35,272 bases of DNA from CAZPEV01 sp964585635 (GTDB lineage: Bacteria > Zixibacteria > MSB-5A5 > GN15 > JAAZOE01), in the NCBI GenBank assembly GCA_964585635.1, contig CAZPEV010000009.1, forward strand, positions 1 through 35,272, read 5' to 3'. This document shows positions 26,713 to 34,043 of the stretch, piece by piece. The notes below the pieces were generated by a model, which was given only the letters and a program-made list of their open reading frames with translations, did no database searches and was not told where the DNA came from. Made by a program: the position numbers and the translations under genes. Position 1 is the first letter of the stretch, and every line of letters starts with the position of its first letter.

Positions 26713-27333
26713 TTACTTGGAGCGGGTCCGGCGGTAAACGATCAGGCCGGCCAACCCCAGCCCAAGCATGGCCGCCGTGGCCGGCTCGGGAATAACGGCC
26801 GACGCCCCCATGGCGTTCATGGCGACGGTCATGGTCCCCTCAAACTGCTCGCTGAATCCGCCCAGGCTCCGGGACTGGCCGTAGTCGTATTCCTGCCAGG
26901 TCAAGACCGCGAGGTAAGGGAGGGTAAAGGTCGCTCCCTGAGGGCCATCGTAGCGGAAATCCCAGCCGAATTCCGGTCCGTGCAGTCCGGAGGCGCCGCC
27001 GCCGATTTCGGCCGGATAGATGCCGCCAAACCAGTCGCCGGCATAGGAATATCCCATTCCGCCGGTGTGGTTATAGGTCCAATCGACCGGCTCACCCAGG
27101 GGATTGGCGATCAGCAGGCGATCGAACACCGGGTCGACATGATGGCCGGAGGCGGGGTCGATGTACGAGTCGCCGCCCCAGTCGAACGAGGCCCGCAGAC
27201 GATAGACATCCTGGTCCAGATGGTCAATTGAGGCGCTGACCAGGTTGATCCAGCCCATACAATGGCCCGGAGCCGCGGCCATGACGGCCAGGATGATACC
27301 GGCGATCAGGGGAAAGGTGAATTTGGCGCGCAT
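26713..27333 (-). CDS. PEP-CTERM sorting-domain protein
   Basis: A 206-residue exported protein. It has an N-terminal signal peptide (MRAKFTFPLIAGIILAVMAAAPGHC), a tryptophan-, glycine- and tyrosine-rich middle domain I do not recognise, and a C-terminal PEP-CTERM tail: VIPEPATAAMLG, hydrophobic segment, then YRRTRSK. This tail is cut by exosortase, usually in cells that make extracellular polysaccharide. No exosortase is in the window. The ATG has AAGGAGA four bases upstream. It has its own promoter 150 bases upstream and probably forms a single-gene transcript. Confidence 0.88.
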   Translation of the reverse strand: MRAKFTFPLIAGIILAVMAAAPGHCMGWINLVSASIDHLDQDVYRLRASFDWGGDSYIDPASGHHVDPVFDRLLIANPLGEPVDWTYNHTGGMGYSYAGDWFGGIYPAEIGGGASGLHGPEFGWDFRYDGPQGATFTLPYLAVLTWQEYDYGQSRSLGGFSEQFEGTMTVAMNAMGASAVIPEPATAAMLGLGLAGLIVYRRTRSK

Positions 27334-27482
27334 CAGATCTCCTTTGCTTTCGAACCAGGCTGGACCATCGGTCCGGGCGGTTGTTTTGCTGCGTCCCTGC
27401 AGCCATATTCTGGGTCTCGGATTATTTTGGCCGTGAGATTAGCCTTTTCTGATCCGGAGCCCAAAATTGCGCGTTGAATAGA

Positions 27483-27511
27483 ATGATAAGCAAAGCGCCC
27501 CGGAAAATCAA
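27483..27511 (-). promoter_or_regulatory. Promoter of the PEP-CTERM gene, with a structured leader
   Basis: On the minus strand TTGATT (27511-27506) and TATCAT (27488-27483) are 17 bases apart. The leader to the start codon is about 140 bases and can form small hairpins such as GGACC/GGTCC (about 27357-27369). The remainder of the gap up to 27661 holds repeat copy A and nothing else recognised. Confidence 0.65.
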
Positions 27512-27590
27512 GGGGGAAGTTGGGGGTGGTGTGCGGGCGGATGACCGGCAAGTCCGACCGGGGGAATACTGTATCGCCCGGCGGGTGGCA

Positions 27591-27624
27591 GTGAGATTTT
27601 TCCGCGCAAGGTGCTATCCTCCTT
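27591..27624 (+). repeat. Direct repeat, copy A
   Basis: 34 bases beginning GTGAGATTTTTCCGCGCAA and ending TATCCTCCTT, matching copy B at 29770-29803 at 31 of 34 positions (three transitions) in the same orientation. Weaker similarity extends about 30 bases upstream of both copies (from GAAT...TCGC). Confidence 0.75.
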
Positions 27625-27661
27625 GGTATTGCGGGGGAAAATGGGTTCGTCCGTTCATTTT

Positions 27662-28255
27662 TCAAGTCTTGCCCGGCTTCTTGTTGGATGGTTTGGAGTT
27701 AGAGCATTTCTGAAGGTGGATCAGCAGGGAGTAGGCGCGATTGAGCTGGCGGTCAAGGCGCATCTCGTACCGCAGGATATTGTGGCCGGCGGCCGGTCCG
27801 GGGATGGAGTTGACGCCGATGATCGCTGACCGCAGGCGCTGCTGTGCCTGCGGAGAATCGGGGCCGTTGTCGGCATAAGCGTCCGGGTTGAGCAGGCGAT
27901 TGAAGGCGTTGACGGTGTTAAGATCATTTTCGACGTCATCAAGTTGGCTGTGGATGGCGGCGGTTTCGGCGCGGACGGCGCGGCGGGAGCGCCAGAGGCA
28001 GATGGCGATCCTGCGGGCCAGGTAGGCCTGAAAAAAGGATTGGGGCCGTAGTTCCTCGAACACGGAGGCGAGCAGTTGATCGTATTCCTCCTTGCTCTCC
28101 TTGAGGGCGGGGGAATTGATGATCATGTCGTGGGAGCGGAAGCCATGCCGGACGGCATTGCGGCTGGAGATCATTTTGCCCTCCGCGGTCTTAGGCCCGG
28201 TTGATTTTTGGGCGTTTTGGCGGTTGGCTTGGAGTTGTTTTTTGCTGACTGGCAT
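27662..28255 (-). CDS. Hypothetical protein of the 'STGPKTAEGK' family
   Basis: A 197-residue basic protein with no signal peptide. The N-terminus (QANRQNAQKSTGPKTAEGKM, then SRNAVRHGFRS) is the hallmark of a family that occurs, often in many copies per genome, in several phyla with large genomes; its function is unknown to me. The rest is helical (LASVFEELRPQSFFQAYLARRIAICLWRSRR), followed by a QLDDVEND stretch and a second helical half, and ends with lysines. The ATG has GAGGGT six bases before it. It lies inside the segment bracketed by the 34-bp direct repeats, which fits an accessory or mobile origin. Confidence 0.75.
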   Translation of the reverse strand: MPVSKKQLQANRQNAQKSTGPKTAEGKMISSRNAVRHGFRSHDMIINSPALKESKEEYDQLLASVFEELRPQSFFQAYLARRIAICLWRSRRAVRAETAAIHSQLDDVENDLNTVNAFNRLLNPDAYADNGPDSPQAQQRLRSAIIGVNSIPGPAAGHNILRYEMRLDRQLNRAYSLLIHLQKCSNSKPSNKKPGKT

Positions 28256-28678
28256 ACGGGTACCCTCGATTTAATGGTCCTATAATAGGGGGTGGAGTAT
28301 CATTCACCATCGATTGTGTGGTGATTTTGGGGGGGAAACGGAGCAGGAATCGTCAGGCCCCAAGCGGCGTGACCTATTTGCTGGGACAGAGCGAAAGGTC
28401 TCCGGCCCACGGAATATTGGAGAAGGAAGAGAAAGGAGTGCCCGCCACGGCGGGCTCCTGCCCCAGGAACTATTCCAAAAAGACTCAGAATATTAAATAT
28501 GTGATTGCCCTACATTATCATGTATTATAACTTCTATGGTCTTCACAAGACCTTGTGGGTGTTTCCCGCTATGGAAGCTGGCGTTACGGATAGGCTATGG
28601 AATATGAACGGCATCGTGGATTTGGATGAAGGAAACGAGCCTGGATGAGTTTTTTGTCAATTTTGGGCTCAAAGTGAG
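28256..28678. other. Intergenic region with one repeat-like hairpin
   Basis: About 420 bases without a convincing gene. It contains a hairpin at 28435-28462 (core GCCCGCC/GGCGGGC inside GGAG/CTCC) that closely resembles the rex terminator at 31361-31391. Two short plus-strand frames here (28314-28496, 28318-28530) lack support. TATTAT near 28282-28287 on the minus strand may serve the STGPKTAEGK gene. Confidence 0.5.
28435..28462. repeat. Hairpin repeat similar to the rex terminator
   Basis: A stable hairpin, GCCCGCC and GGCGGGC with a two-base spacer, framed by GGAGT and CTCCTGCC. The reverse complement of the hairpin after rex shares GGAGT, CCGCCACG and CTCCTGCC in the same order, so both are probably copies of one small repeat. 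Confidence 0.45.
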
Positions 28679-28707
28679 TGGACATTTGGTAGGCTTCCGC
28701 GTATAAT
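28679..28707 (+). promoter_or_regulatory. Promoter of the Panacea operon
   Basis: TGGACA (28679-28684) and TATAAT (28702-28707) are separated by exactly 17 bases, one mismatch from consensus. Two similar blocks, TAATATAGCGG and TAATATCGGCG, lie at and just after the -10 box and could be operator sites. The start codon is 51 bases after the -10. Confidence 0.75.
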
Positions 28708-28757
28708 ATAGCGGTAATCAGTAATATCGGCGATTTGACGATACATAAGATGCTATT

Positions 28758-29303
28758 ATGAAACTTCCAAAGTTCCGAGAAGATAAAGCTTCGCAGGTCG
28801 CAGCCATATTCCTCAAATTACGGGGTGGCCGAATGAACCATCTCAAGCTTATGAAACTGCTTTATCTTGCGGAAAGAGAGGCGCTCATCCGGCTAGGGCG
28901 GCCTATCATATTTGATTATTGCGTATCTATGGATCATGGCCCCGTTTTATGTCAAACCCTCAATTTATTGCATGGGGAGTCAGAATCTGATGGCCACTGG
29001 GAAAAAGCCATTTCTCAACCCATAAATAATGAAGTAAGTCTCATTGATGATCCTGGAGACGACAAATTATCGGATGCTGAGGATCAGCTTATTAGAGAGA
29101 TTTTTGCCCGACATGGGACAAAATCCCGATGGCAGATTCGAGATTTTTCGCATACTCTTGAGGAATGGCAAGATCCCAAACATTCCTCGATCAAGATAGA
29201 TTATAAAGATATCCTACGTGCGGGCGGAAAGACGGAAGCGGAGATAGAAGCTGTTCTGGAAGACATTGAAGCCCTTGCGGACATGGAGATGTTTAGCGGG
29301 TAG
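28758..29303 (+). CDS. Panacea-domain (DUF4065, SocA-like) protein, probable antitoxin
   Basis: A 181-residue protein with the Panacea (formerly DUF4065) signature: NHLKLMKLLYLAEREALIRLG, then GRPIIFDYCVSMDHGPV and LNLLHGE, and later LSDAEDQLIREIFARHG. Panacea domains are known as antitoxins that pair with many unrelated toxins; the related SocA links a toxin to ClpXP. The product is acidic towards its C-terminus (EAEIEAVLEDIEALADMEMF). The ribosome binding site is weak (AAGA), but the promoter is near-consensus. The next gene starts four bases after the stop, which is the usual toxin-antitoxin layout. Base composition is clearly more AT-rich than the surrounding genes, suggesting transfer. 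Confidence 0.88.
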   Translation: MKLPKFREDKASQVAAIFLKLRGGRMNHLKLMKLLYLAEREALIRLGRPIIFDYCVSMDHGPVLCQTLNLLHGESESDGHWEKAISQPINNEVSLIDDPGDDKLSDAEDQLIREIFARHGTKSRWQIRDFSHTLEEWQDPKHSSIKIDYKDILRAGGKTEAEIEAVLEDIEALADMEMFSG

Positions 29304-29307
29304 CGAA

Positions 29308-29688
29308 GTGATATTCAATTGTTCTTGCGGGGAATCATTCATCTTAAATGGTCATCTTTGGGTGATAATCACTGAACCGTTCGGATCAACCCAACAAGTT
29401 ATTGCTGTTTTTCTTACCTCCAAAAAACCAAATTCCGATCTAACGGTCGTTTTATCCTCTGGGGATCATAGATTTATTAAGCATGACACAGTCATAAGTT
29501 ACGCTGATGCCAGAATATTCAACAAAGAAAATATTATTATCCGTATTCGAGAGCGAGATTTTCAACCACATGATAGTTTCAGCAATGACATGATTAGCGC
29601 AATCCAAGAAGGCCTCATAGTCTCTCCGCGTACGCCGAGAAATATAAAAAAGATATTTAGAGATTACCAGGAAGAGACTTCAAACTGA
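29308..29688 (+). CDS. Small partner of the Panacea protein, probable toxin
   Basis: A 126-residue protein, predicted beta-rich in its first 90 residues: LWVIITEPF, QQVIAVFLTS, LTVVLSSGDHRFIKHDTVISYADARIF, NIIIRIRERDF, then a short helical tail. The order 'xxWVI ... VxVxxTS ... GDHxFIxxDTV' is reminiscent of the SH3-like barrel of PemK/MazF RNases, but I cannot assign it. The GTG at 29308 was chosen since it sits four bases after the Panacea stop; an ATG at 29266 would overlap that gene by 38 bases. By hand count 29461-29520 has 23 G/C in 60, far below the flanks. Its role as the toxin of this pair is inferred from position. Confidence 0.7.
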   Translation: MIFNCSCGESFILNGHLWVIITEPFGSTQQVIAVFLTSKKPNSDLTVVLSSGDHRFIKHDTVISYADARIFNKENIIIRIRERDFQPHDSFSNDMISAIQEGLIVSPRTPRNIKKIFRDYQEETSN

Positions 29689-29769
29689 CCCACTGGCGTC
29701 GGGGTTGATTGCTGGACAGATAGGTGGCGAGGACGACCCAGAGAATTCCATGTCGCTCCGCCGGGGATG

Positions 29770-29803
29770 GTGAGATTTTTCCGCGCAAAGCGTTATCCTC
29801 CTT
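29770..29803 (+). repeat. Direct repeat, copy B
   Basis: Second copy of the 34-base repeat (see 27591-27624), same orientation, about 2.2 kb away and 81 bases after the probable toxin gene. Its plus-strand frame reads VRFFRAKRYPP, matching VRFFRARCYPP in copy A, but neither is part of a convincing gene. Nothing else is recognised in 29689-29965. Confidence 0.75.
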
Positions 29804-29965
29804 ATGTTGGATCTCTTTTGGGCGATTGTTGCGCTAGCGCTGGGGGCTGTGCACAGAGCCGTGAGGGCGGCGGATTCAATATGCAGGCGGGGCGGAGCGG
29901 GGATTGGCTATGCCTGGTGAAATCGATTGCCTATGCGTCGATGGCGGGGGGCCGGCCTTAATCTT

Positions 29966-31153
29966 CTATAAAGATTGCGTCCGGTGGACGATCCAGATGG
30001 CATGCCGCCGTCCGTCAAGTTCCACTGAGGTCAGCGAAAGCTCGGCCGGAAATCTGCTGCCATCGTCATGAATTCCGGTTGCGGATATAGTGCAGCCGGC
30101 CGGTTTGTCGGGTATATCTTTTGCGGTCTCGGCAATGGCCGTCATGAAGGCGTCGGGGCCGCCGTCTGAGGAGAGAAATCGATTCATGTCTTGACCCATG
30201 GCATCGGCTTGGGGGCGTCCAAAGAGATGGGTCGCGGCCACATTCCAGAAGCAGATGAGATCCCTATCATCGGTCATGATGATGGCGTCCGTAGCGGCGT
30301 TGGCTATGGCGCGCAGCTTGTGTTCGCTGGCCAGCACCTTCTCCTCGGCTTTTTTGCGTTCGGTAATATCTCTTCCTTCCGGAATAAGATAGATGATGCG
30401 GCCGGCAGCGTCTCTGACCGGCTTCAGCGAAAAATCGATGTAATGGGTACTGCCGTCTCCGGCCAGGTGGGTGGCTTCAAAGCGAACAAATTCGCCCCCG
30501 GCGGCGGCCATGGTAGCCAGTCGCAACCGTTCCTGGAGCTCCTTGGAGTGAGTCCACCAGGGGCATTCCCAGAACGGCTTATGCAGCACGTCACATTCCT
30601 TGATGCCGCTGAATTCCAGGGCCGTGCGGTTGGCCTCCAGGAGGGTTCCCTCGGGAGACATCAGCCCGATGAATTGATAGGTCTGATCGAATATGGCGCG
30701 AAGCTTCAGTTGACTTTCGCTCAAGGCTTTCTCTATCGATTTGGATATGGTGATGTCGTGGCCGGAGAAAAGGACGCCGGTTATGCGTTCGGCGGCACCC
30801 TTTATTGACGAGTACCGGCAGGTCAAATGGCGTTTTTGACCGCCCTTGGCGACAATGTACCCTTCGCAGCTAACATCGGCGTGGCCCTTGCCGCCGATGA
30901 ATTCCTTGATCGTGTCCAGGACGGCCTCGCTGTGCTCATGGCAAAGAAAGAACCGGAACCAATCCTGGCCGAGAAGATCGCCGGCCTCATATCCAAGAGT
31001 CTGGAAGCCTTTGCGATTGATGAAAGCTATTTTGCCGTCCGTATCCAAGGCGACCAGGATGACAGGGATGAGGTGAAGGAGATGCTCTGCCCCCTCGCTC
31101 ACGATCGTTGACGCGGGTCTGGCTTGGCAGGATTCTTGTGCCGAAGGCTTCAT
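29966..31153 (-). CDS. PAS-domain sensor protein without an output domain
   Basis: About 395 residues with three consecutive PAS domains (numbered from 31153): ~30-145 (VILVALDTDGKIAFINRKGFQTLGY), ~150-270 (YQFIGLMSPEGTLLEANRTALEF, closing with DITERKKAEEKV) and ~280-390 (TDAIIMTDDRDLICFWNVAATHLFG). No membrane segment is visible. PAS domains bind ligands or cofactors and usually feed a histidine kinase, GGDEF or guanylate-cyclase domain; here the protein stops right after the third PAS. It may be a truncated sensor kinase or a stand-alone regulator. The ATG at 31153 was chosen, with weak GGAA upstream; a GTG at 31213 is possible. Its 3' end lies 160 bases from repeat copy B. Confidence 0.82.
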   Translation of the reverse strand: MKPSAQESCQARPASTIVSEGAEHLLHLIPVILVALDTDGKIAFINRKGFQTLGYEAGDLLGQDWFRFFLCHEHSEAVLDTIKEFIGGKGHADVSCEGYIVAKGGQKRHLTCRYSSIKGAAERITGVLFSGHDITISKSIEKALSESQLKLRAIFDQTYQFIGLMSPEGTLLEANRTALEFSGIKECDVLHKPFWECPWWTHSKELQERLRLATMAAAGGEFVRFEATHLAGDGSTHYIDFSLKPVRDAAGRIIYLIPEGRDITERKKAEEKVLASEHKLRAIANAATDAIIMTDDRDLICFWNVAATHLFGRPQADAMGQDMNRFLSSDGGPDAFMTAIAETAKDIPDKPAGCTISATGIHDDGSRFPAELSLTSVELDGRRHAIWIVHRTQSL

Positions 31154-31355
31154 GGCTTTTCCACTATTTGGGATTCGGCCAGATGCGAATAGGGCCGCGT
31201 TGTCATTCCTCACGCACCCAGGTCTTCATATTGGTGCTATCGACCCTGAGCGGGAATACTTTAATTCTCAAAATAGATTTCATCCGGATAAGCGCCATGG
31301 GCCGGTTTTGCCTGGCCTCGTGGGCAGGCCGGACGTTACGTGTCGTCCGACCAGC

Positions 31356-31391
31356 AAAAAGGCAGGAGTCCATCGTGGCGGAACTCCTGCC
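31356..31391 (-). terminator. Intrinsic terminator of rex
   Basis: A perfect 9-bp stem (31361-31369 with 31383-31391, 13-base loop) is followed on the minus strand by TTTTT (31360-31356). It lies 28 bases past the rex stop codon. Confidence 0.85.
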
Positions 31392-31419
31392 GTATATCCT
31401 CGGATGTCAGGCCCGGATG

Positions 31420-32073
31420 TTAATCAGGGATATATTTATTGGAGAGGGCGAAGGAGAGATACTCCAGCTCCATCGCCATGTTCTCGTTGCGTAAGATAAC
31501 GTCTGGGGGGACCTGCAGGTTAATCGGGGCGAAATTCAAAATCGCCTTGATACCGGCCGCCACGACCTCATCAATTATGTATTGGGCCACGATGGCCGGC
31601 ACCGCCAGAACGACCATCTCGATGTGATGCTCTTTGAGCAGGCGCGGCATCTCTTTCACGTCGGAGACGATCAGCCCCTTATGGTTGGAGCCGATCTTCC
31701 GCTGGTCATTGTCGAACACCAGCTTGATGGCAAAGCCCTGCTTCTGGAATTCCTTGTACGAGACCAGCGCCGACCCGATGTTGCCGACCCCGATCATCGC
31801 CACGTTCCAGACCCGGTTGACGCCAAGAATCTGGGCGATCCGCTGTTTCAGTTCTGAAACCGGGTAACCCAGTCCGCGCGTGCCAAAGGAGCCGAAAAAC
31901 GATAAATCCTTGCGGACCTGGGCGGGGGTCAGTTTCTCCCGCCGGGCCAGTTCCTTGGAGGAGATCGTTTCGAAGTTTTCCTTTTCGAGCAGCGACAAGG
32001 CGCGAAAATAGAGGGACAAGCGTTTGATTGTCGATTCGGAAATCTTCTTATTGTCGTTTTCCAGCTTTGCCAT
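31420..32073 (-). CDS. rex: Redox-sensing transcriptional repressor Rex
   Basis: A 217-residue cytosolic DNA-binding protein. The N-terminal winged helix (~11-75) shows the family pattern RLSLYFRALSLLE, ISSKELARREKLTPAQVRKDLSFFGSFG and GLGYPVSELK. A Rossmann fold follows with GVGNIG at 95-100 for NAD(H) binding, FDNDQRKIG, and VLAVPAIVAQYIIDEVVAAGIKAILNFAP. Rex represses respiratory and fermentative genes and lets go of DNA when NADH rises. The ATG has GGGGA twelve bases upstream, a wide spacing, but the family N-terminus fits. A Rex-type operator overlaps its own promoter, so it is probably autorepressed. Confidence 0.96.
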   Translation of the reverse strand: MAKLENDNKKISESTIKRLSLYFRALSLLEKENFETISSKELARREKLTPAQVRKDLSFFGSFGTRGLGYPVSELKQRIAQILGVNRVWNVAMIGVGNIGSALVSYKEFQKQGFAIKLVFDNDQRKIGSNHKGLIVSDVKEMPRLLKEHHIEMVVLAVPAIVAQYIIDEVVAAGIKAILNFAPINLQVPPDVILRNENMAMELEYLSFALSNKYIPD

Positions 32074-32105
32074 TGCTCGAATCGTCCCCAGGTATCCACC
32101 AGACT

Positions 32106-32153
32106 ATGTGAATAGTTTCACAATAAAAAACTGATTTTCAGGCCAAGAGTCAA
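32106..32153 (-). promoter_or_regulatory. rex promoter with Rex operator
   Basis: On the minus strand 32123-32106 reads TTGTGAAACTATTCACAT, one mismatch from the Rex consensus TTGTGAAnnnnTTCACAA. A TTGACT -35 box is at 32153-32148, and a T-rich stretch with a weak -10 lies just before the operator, so a bound repressor would cover the -10/start region. The rex ATG is 33 bases downstream. The remaining gap to alr (to 32312) shows nothing else. Confidence 0.8.
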
Positions 32154-32312
32154 GAGGTTTTTTGGGCGCCTGTTGCTTGTCTAATCTTTTGTGTTGCGAG
32201 GCAATACTTTAATAGCGGACAATAATACTCCTTATTCTCTGGCGGGAACAGCGAAATGATGGGTCGGCTCGATAGGATGCTGCAATTTTCGCGAAGGCTT
32301 GGGCCGGGTCAT

Positions 32313-33458
32313 TCAGACGATTCGGCGAGGGATCAGCGGCGACAGGCGGGAGAGGATTTCGTAGTTGATCGTCTGGCACCAATCGGCGTGGGTGTCGGCG
32401 GTGATCTGCTCGGCGCCGTCGCGGCCGAGGATGGTGACGGTATCGTGCAGCCTGACGCCGGGGATGTCGGTGATATCGACCATGGTCAGATTCATGCAGA
32501 TCCGTCCCCGGATCGGCGCCCGTCGTCCTTTGATCAGCACGTATCCAAGATTGGACAATCGCCGATCGAGGCCGTCGGAGTATCCGATCGGCAGAACGGC
32601 GATCTTCGACCGGGCGCTGGTGCGGTAGGTGCAGCCGTACCCGACGAAGCTGTCCGGCTCGACCGTCTTGATTTGAGTGATGCGGGAGTAAAGCGACAGC
32701 GCCGGCTTGAGGATTGAGTTTTTGCCGCCGCCGAGCCGGTAGGAGACATAGGTCTCCCGCGACGGCCAGTAGCCGTAGAGCGAAATGCCGGGGCGGACGA
32801 GGTCAAAATAAGTCTCCTTGAAAAGAAGGAGCGCGGCCGAACAGGCGGTGTGACGCATTTGAGGCTTGATGCCCTTGTGATTGAGATGCGTCACGAGTTG
32901 CTTGAACAGCGCCAGTTGGCCTTTGGCGTAGGAATGGTCGGTGGTGTCCTCGATGTTGGCGAAGTGGGTGGAGACGCCGGCGACCGTGATCTCAGGATAT
33001 TTGCGGAGGGCCACGACGGCCCGGTCGAGTTCCTTTTGGGTGAGACCTTGGCGATGCGTGCCGGTTTCCAGCTTGATGTGGACCCGTGCCGGTACCTTGG
33101 AGCGGCGGCACAAGCGTCCCAATCGCTCAATCAAAGAGGTCTCAAAAATAGTCGGTTCCAGGTCGAGGCGGAGCACGGCCTCGATCTCCTCCGGGGCGAC
33201 CCCGCCGACCAGCATGATCCGGCGATCCCAATCGGCGTGGCGGGCGGTTTCAGCCTCGTCGGCGGAATGAAGCGCCAGATAAGTAACGGGACTGCTGCGC
33301 AGAATCGTTACCATCTCGGCCAGGCCATGGCCATACCCATTGGCCTTCGCCGCCGCCGCCATCATCACTTTTATCCCGGCCAGACGGCCCAACTTGGCGA
33401 CGTTGCGGAGAATCGCGGCGCGGTCGATGTCAATCCAGTTCAGGCTCATCATCCCCAT
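32313..33458 (-). CDS. alr: Alanine racemase
   Basis: A 381-residue cytosolic PLP enzyme that makes D-alanine for peptidoglycan. The PLP lysine is K38 in AAAAKANGYGHG, inside the first strand of the TIM barrel. The second catalytic residue, a tyrosine, is probably Y274 in VGYGCTYRT, followed by the family stretch AVLPIGYSDGLDRRL and GRICMNLTMVDIT. The usual D-Q after GR(I/V)CM is N-L here. Four possible starts crowd the 5' end (ATG at 33458, 33452 and 33449 fall within five codons); the longest is listed, but GGGGA lies inside it, so 33449 is also plausible. The start directly follows the T tract of the ferritin-operon terminator. Confidence 0.93.
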   Translation of the reverse strand: MGMMSLNWIDIDRAAILRNVAKLGRLAGIKVMMAAAAKANGYGHGLAEMVTILRSSPVTYLALHSADEAETARHADWDRRIMLVGGVAPEEIEAVLRLDLEPTIFETSLIERLGRLCRRSKVPARVHIKLETGTHRQGLTQKELDRAVVALRKYPEITVAGVSTHFANIEDTTDHSYAKGQLALFKQLVTHLNHKGIKPQMRHTACSAALLLFKETYFDLVRPGISLYGYWPSRETYVSYRLGGGKNSILKPALSLYSRITQIKTVEPDSFVGYGCTYRTSARSKIAVLPIGYSDGLDRRLSNLGYVLIKGRRAPIRGRICMNLTMVDITDIPGVRLHDTVTILGRDGAEQITADTHADWCQTINYEILSRLSPLIPRRIV

Positions 33459-33491
33459 AAAAATTGCGCGGGTGTCGATTTTCCGCGCAAT
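33459..33491 (-). terminator. Intrinsic terminator of the ferritin-like genes
   Basis: A perfect 9-bp stem (33463-33471 with 33483-33491, 11-base loop) followed by TTTTT on the minus strand. The T run (33463-33459) ends at the base just before the alr ATG at 33458. It lies 40 bases past the stop of the 160-residue ferritin-like gene. Confidence 0.8.
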
Positions 33492-33530
33492 CTATCCGAT
33501 TCATATTAGGCCCGCAAGGAGATTAACGGT

Positions 33531-34013
33531 TCAGAGCGATTTCATCATTCCCTGGATCAGCCGCATGTGGCCCAATTCGAACCTGGCCAGATACTCGAAG
33601 GTATCTTTCTCTTCGGGATCGGCCGCCACCGCCGCCGCTGTGGAGAAGAACCGGTGGGCATCATTCTCCAGAACCAGGGCGATCGTCAGCAGCGCCTTCT
33701 CTCCCTTGGCCCGCCGCACCCGGGCGATTAAGGCCCGGTGGATGGCGGTCATATCCTCATTGATTTCCGGCAATCCCGGTTGGTTGAGGATATCGCTGTA
33801 GCTGACCCATTGCTCGGAGGTCACCAGCGAATGGTGCTGCCGCTCCAATATCTGATAATGTCCCTTTTCCTCGCCGGCCAGTTTCAGCATCGTCTGCCGA
33901 AAAGAATCGGTGGTGACTACCTTGGCGGCCTCCAGATAGAAAACATAGCTCTTGATTTCCGCGGAGATGCCATAATTGAGCGATTCCAGCACTTTGGGGT
34001 TTATCGGTACCAT
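33531..34013 (-). CDS. Ferritin-like (rubrerythrin-type) diiron protein
   Basis: A 160-residue protein predicted as a four-helix bundle with two ExxH-type diiron half-sites: first helix with SAEIKSYVFYLEAA, second with EEKGHYQIL, third with VLENDAHRFF, fourth with FEYLARFELGHMRLI. No rubredoxin domain is attached, so it belongs to the broad ferritin/rubrerythrin family. A likely role is iron handling or peroxide removal in an anaerobe or microaerophile, which would suit the nearby redox regulator. The ATG at 34013 (AAAGG seven bases upstream) was chosen over a GTG six codons earlier. It is the second gene of a two-gene operon with the 68-residue ferritin-like gene, 30 bases apart. Confidence 0.85.
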   Translation of the reverse strand: MVPINPKVLESLNYGISAEIKSYVFYLEAAKVVTTDSFRQTMLKLAGEEKGHYQILERQHHSLVTSEQWVSYSDILNQPGLPEINEDMTAIHRALIARVRRAKGEKALLTIALVLENDAHRFFSTAAAVAADPEEKDTFEYLARFELGHMRLIQGMMKSL

Positions 34014-34043
34014 GCCCGGCCTTTCCCTCACAGCGTGTGATGA

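Noticed and set aside
28314..28530. Two short plus-strand ORFs before the Panacea operon
   Set aside because: No ribosome binding site, overlap each other in different frames and cross a hairpin repeat.
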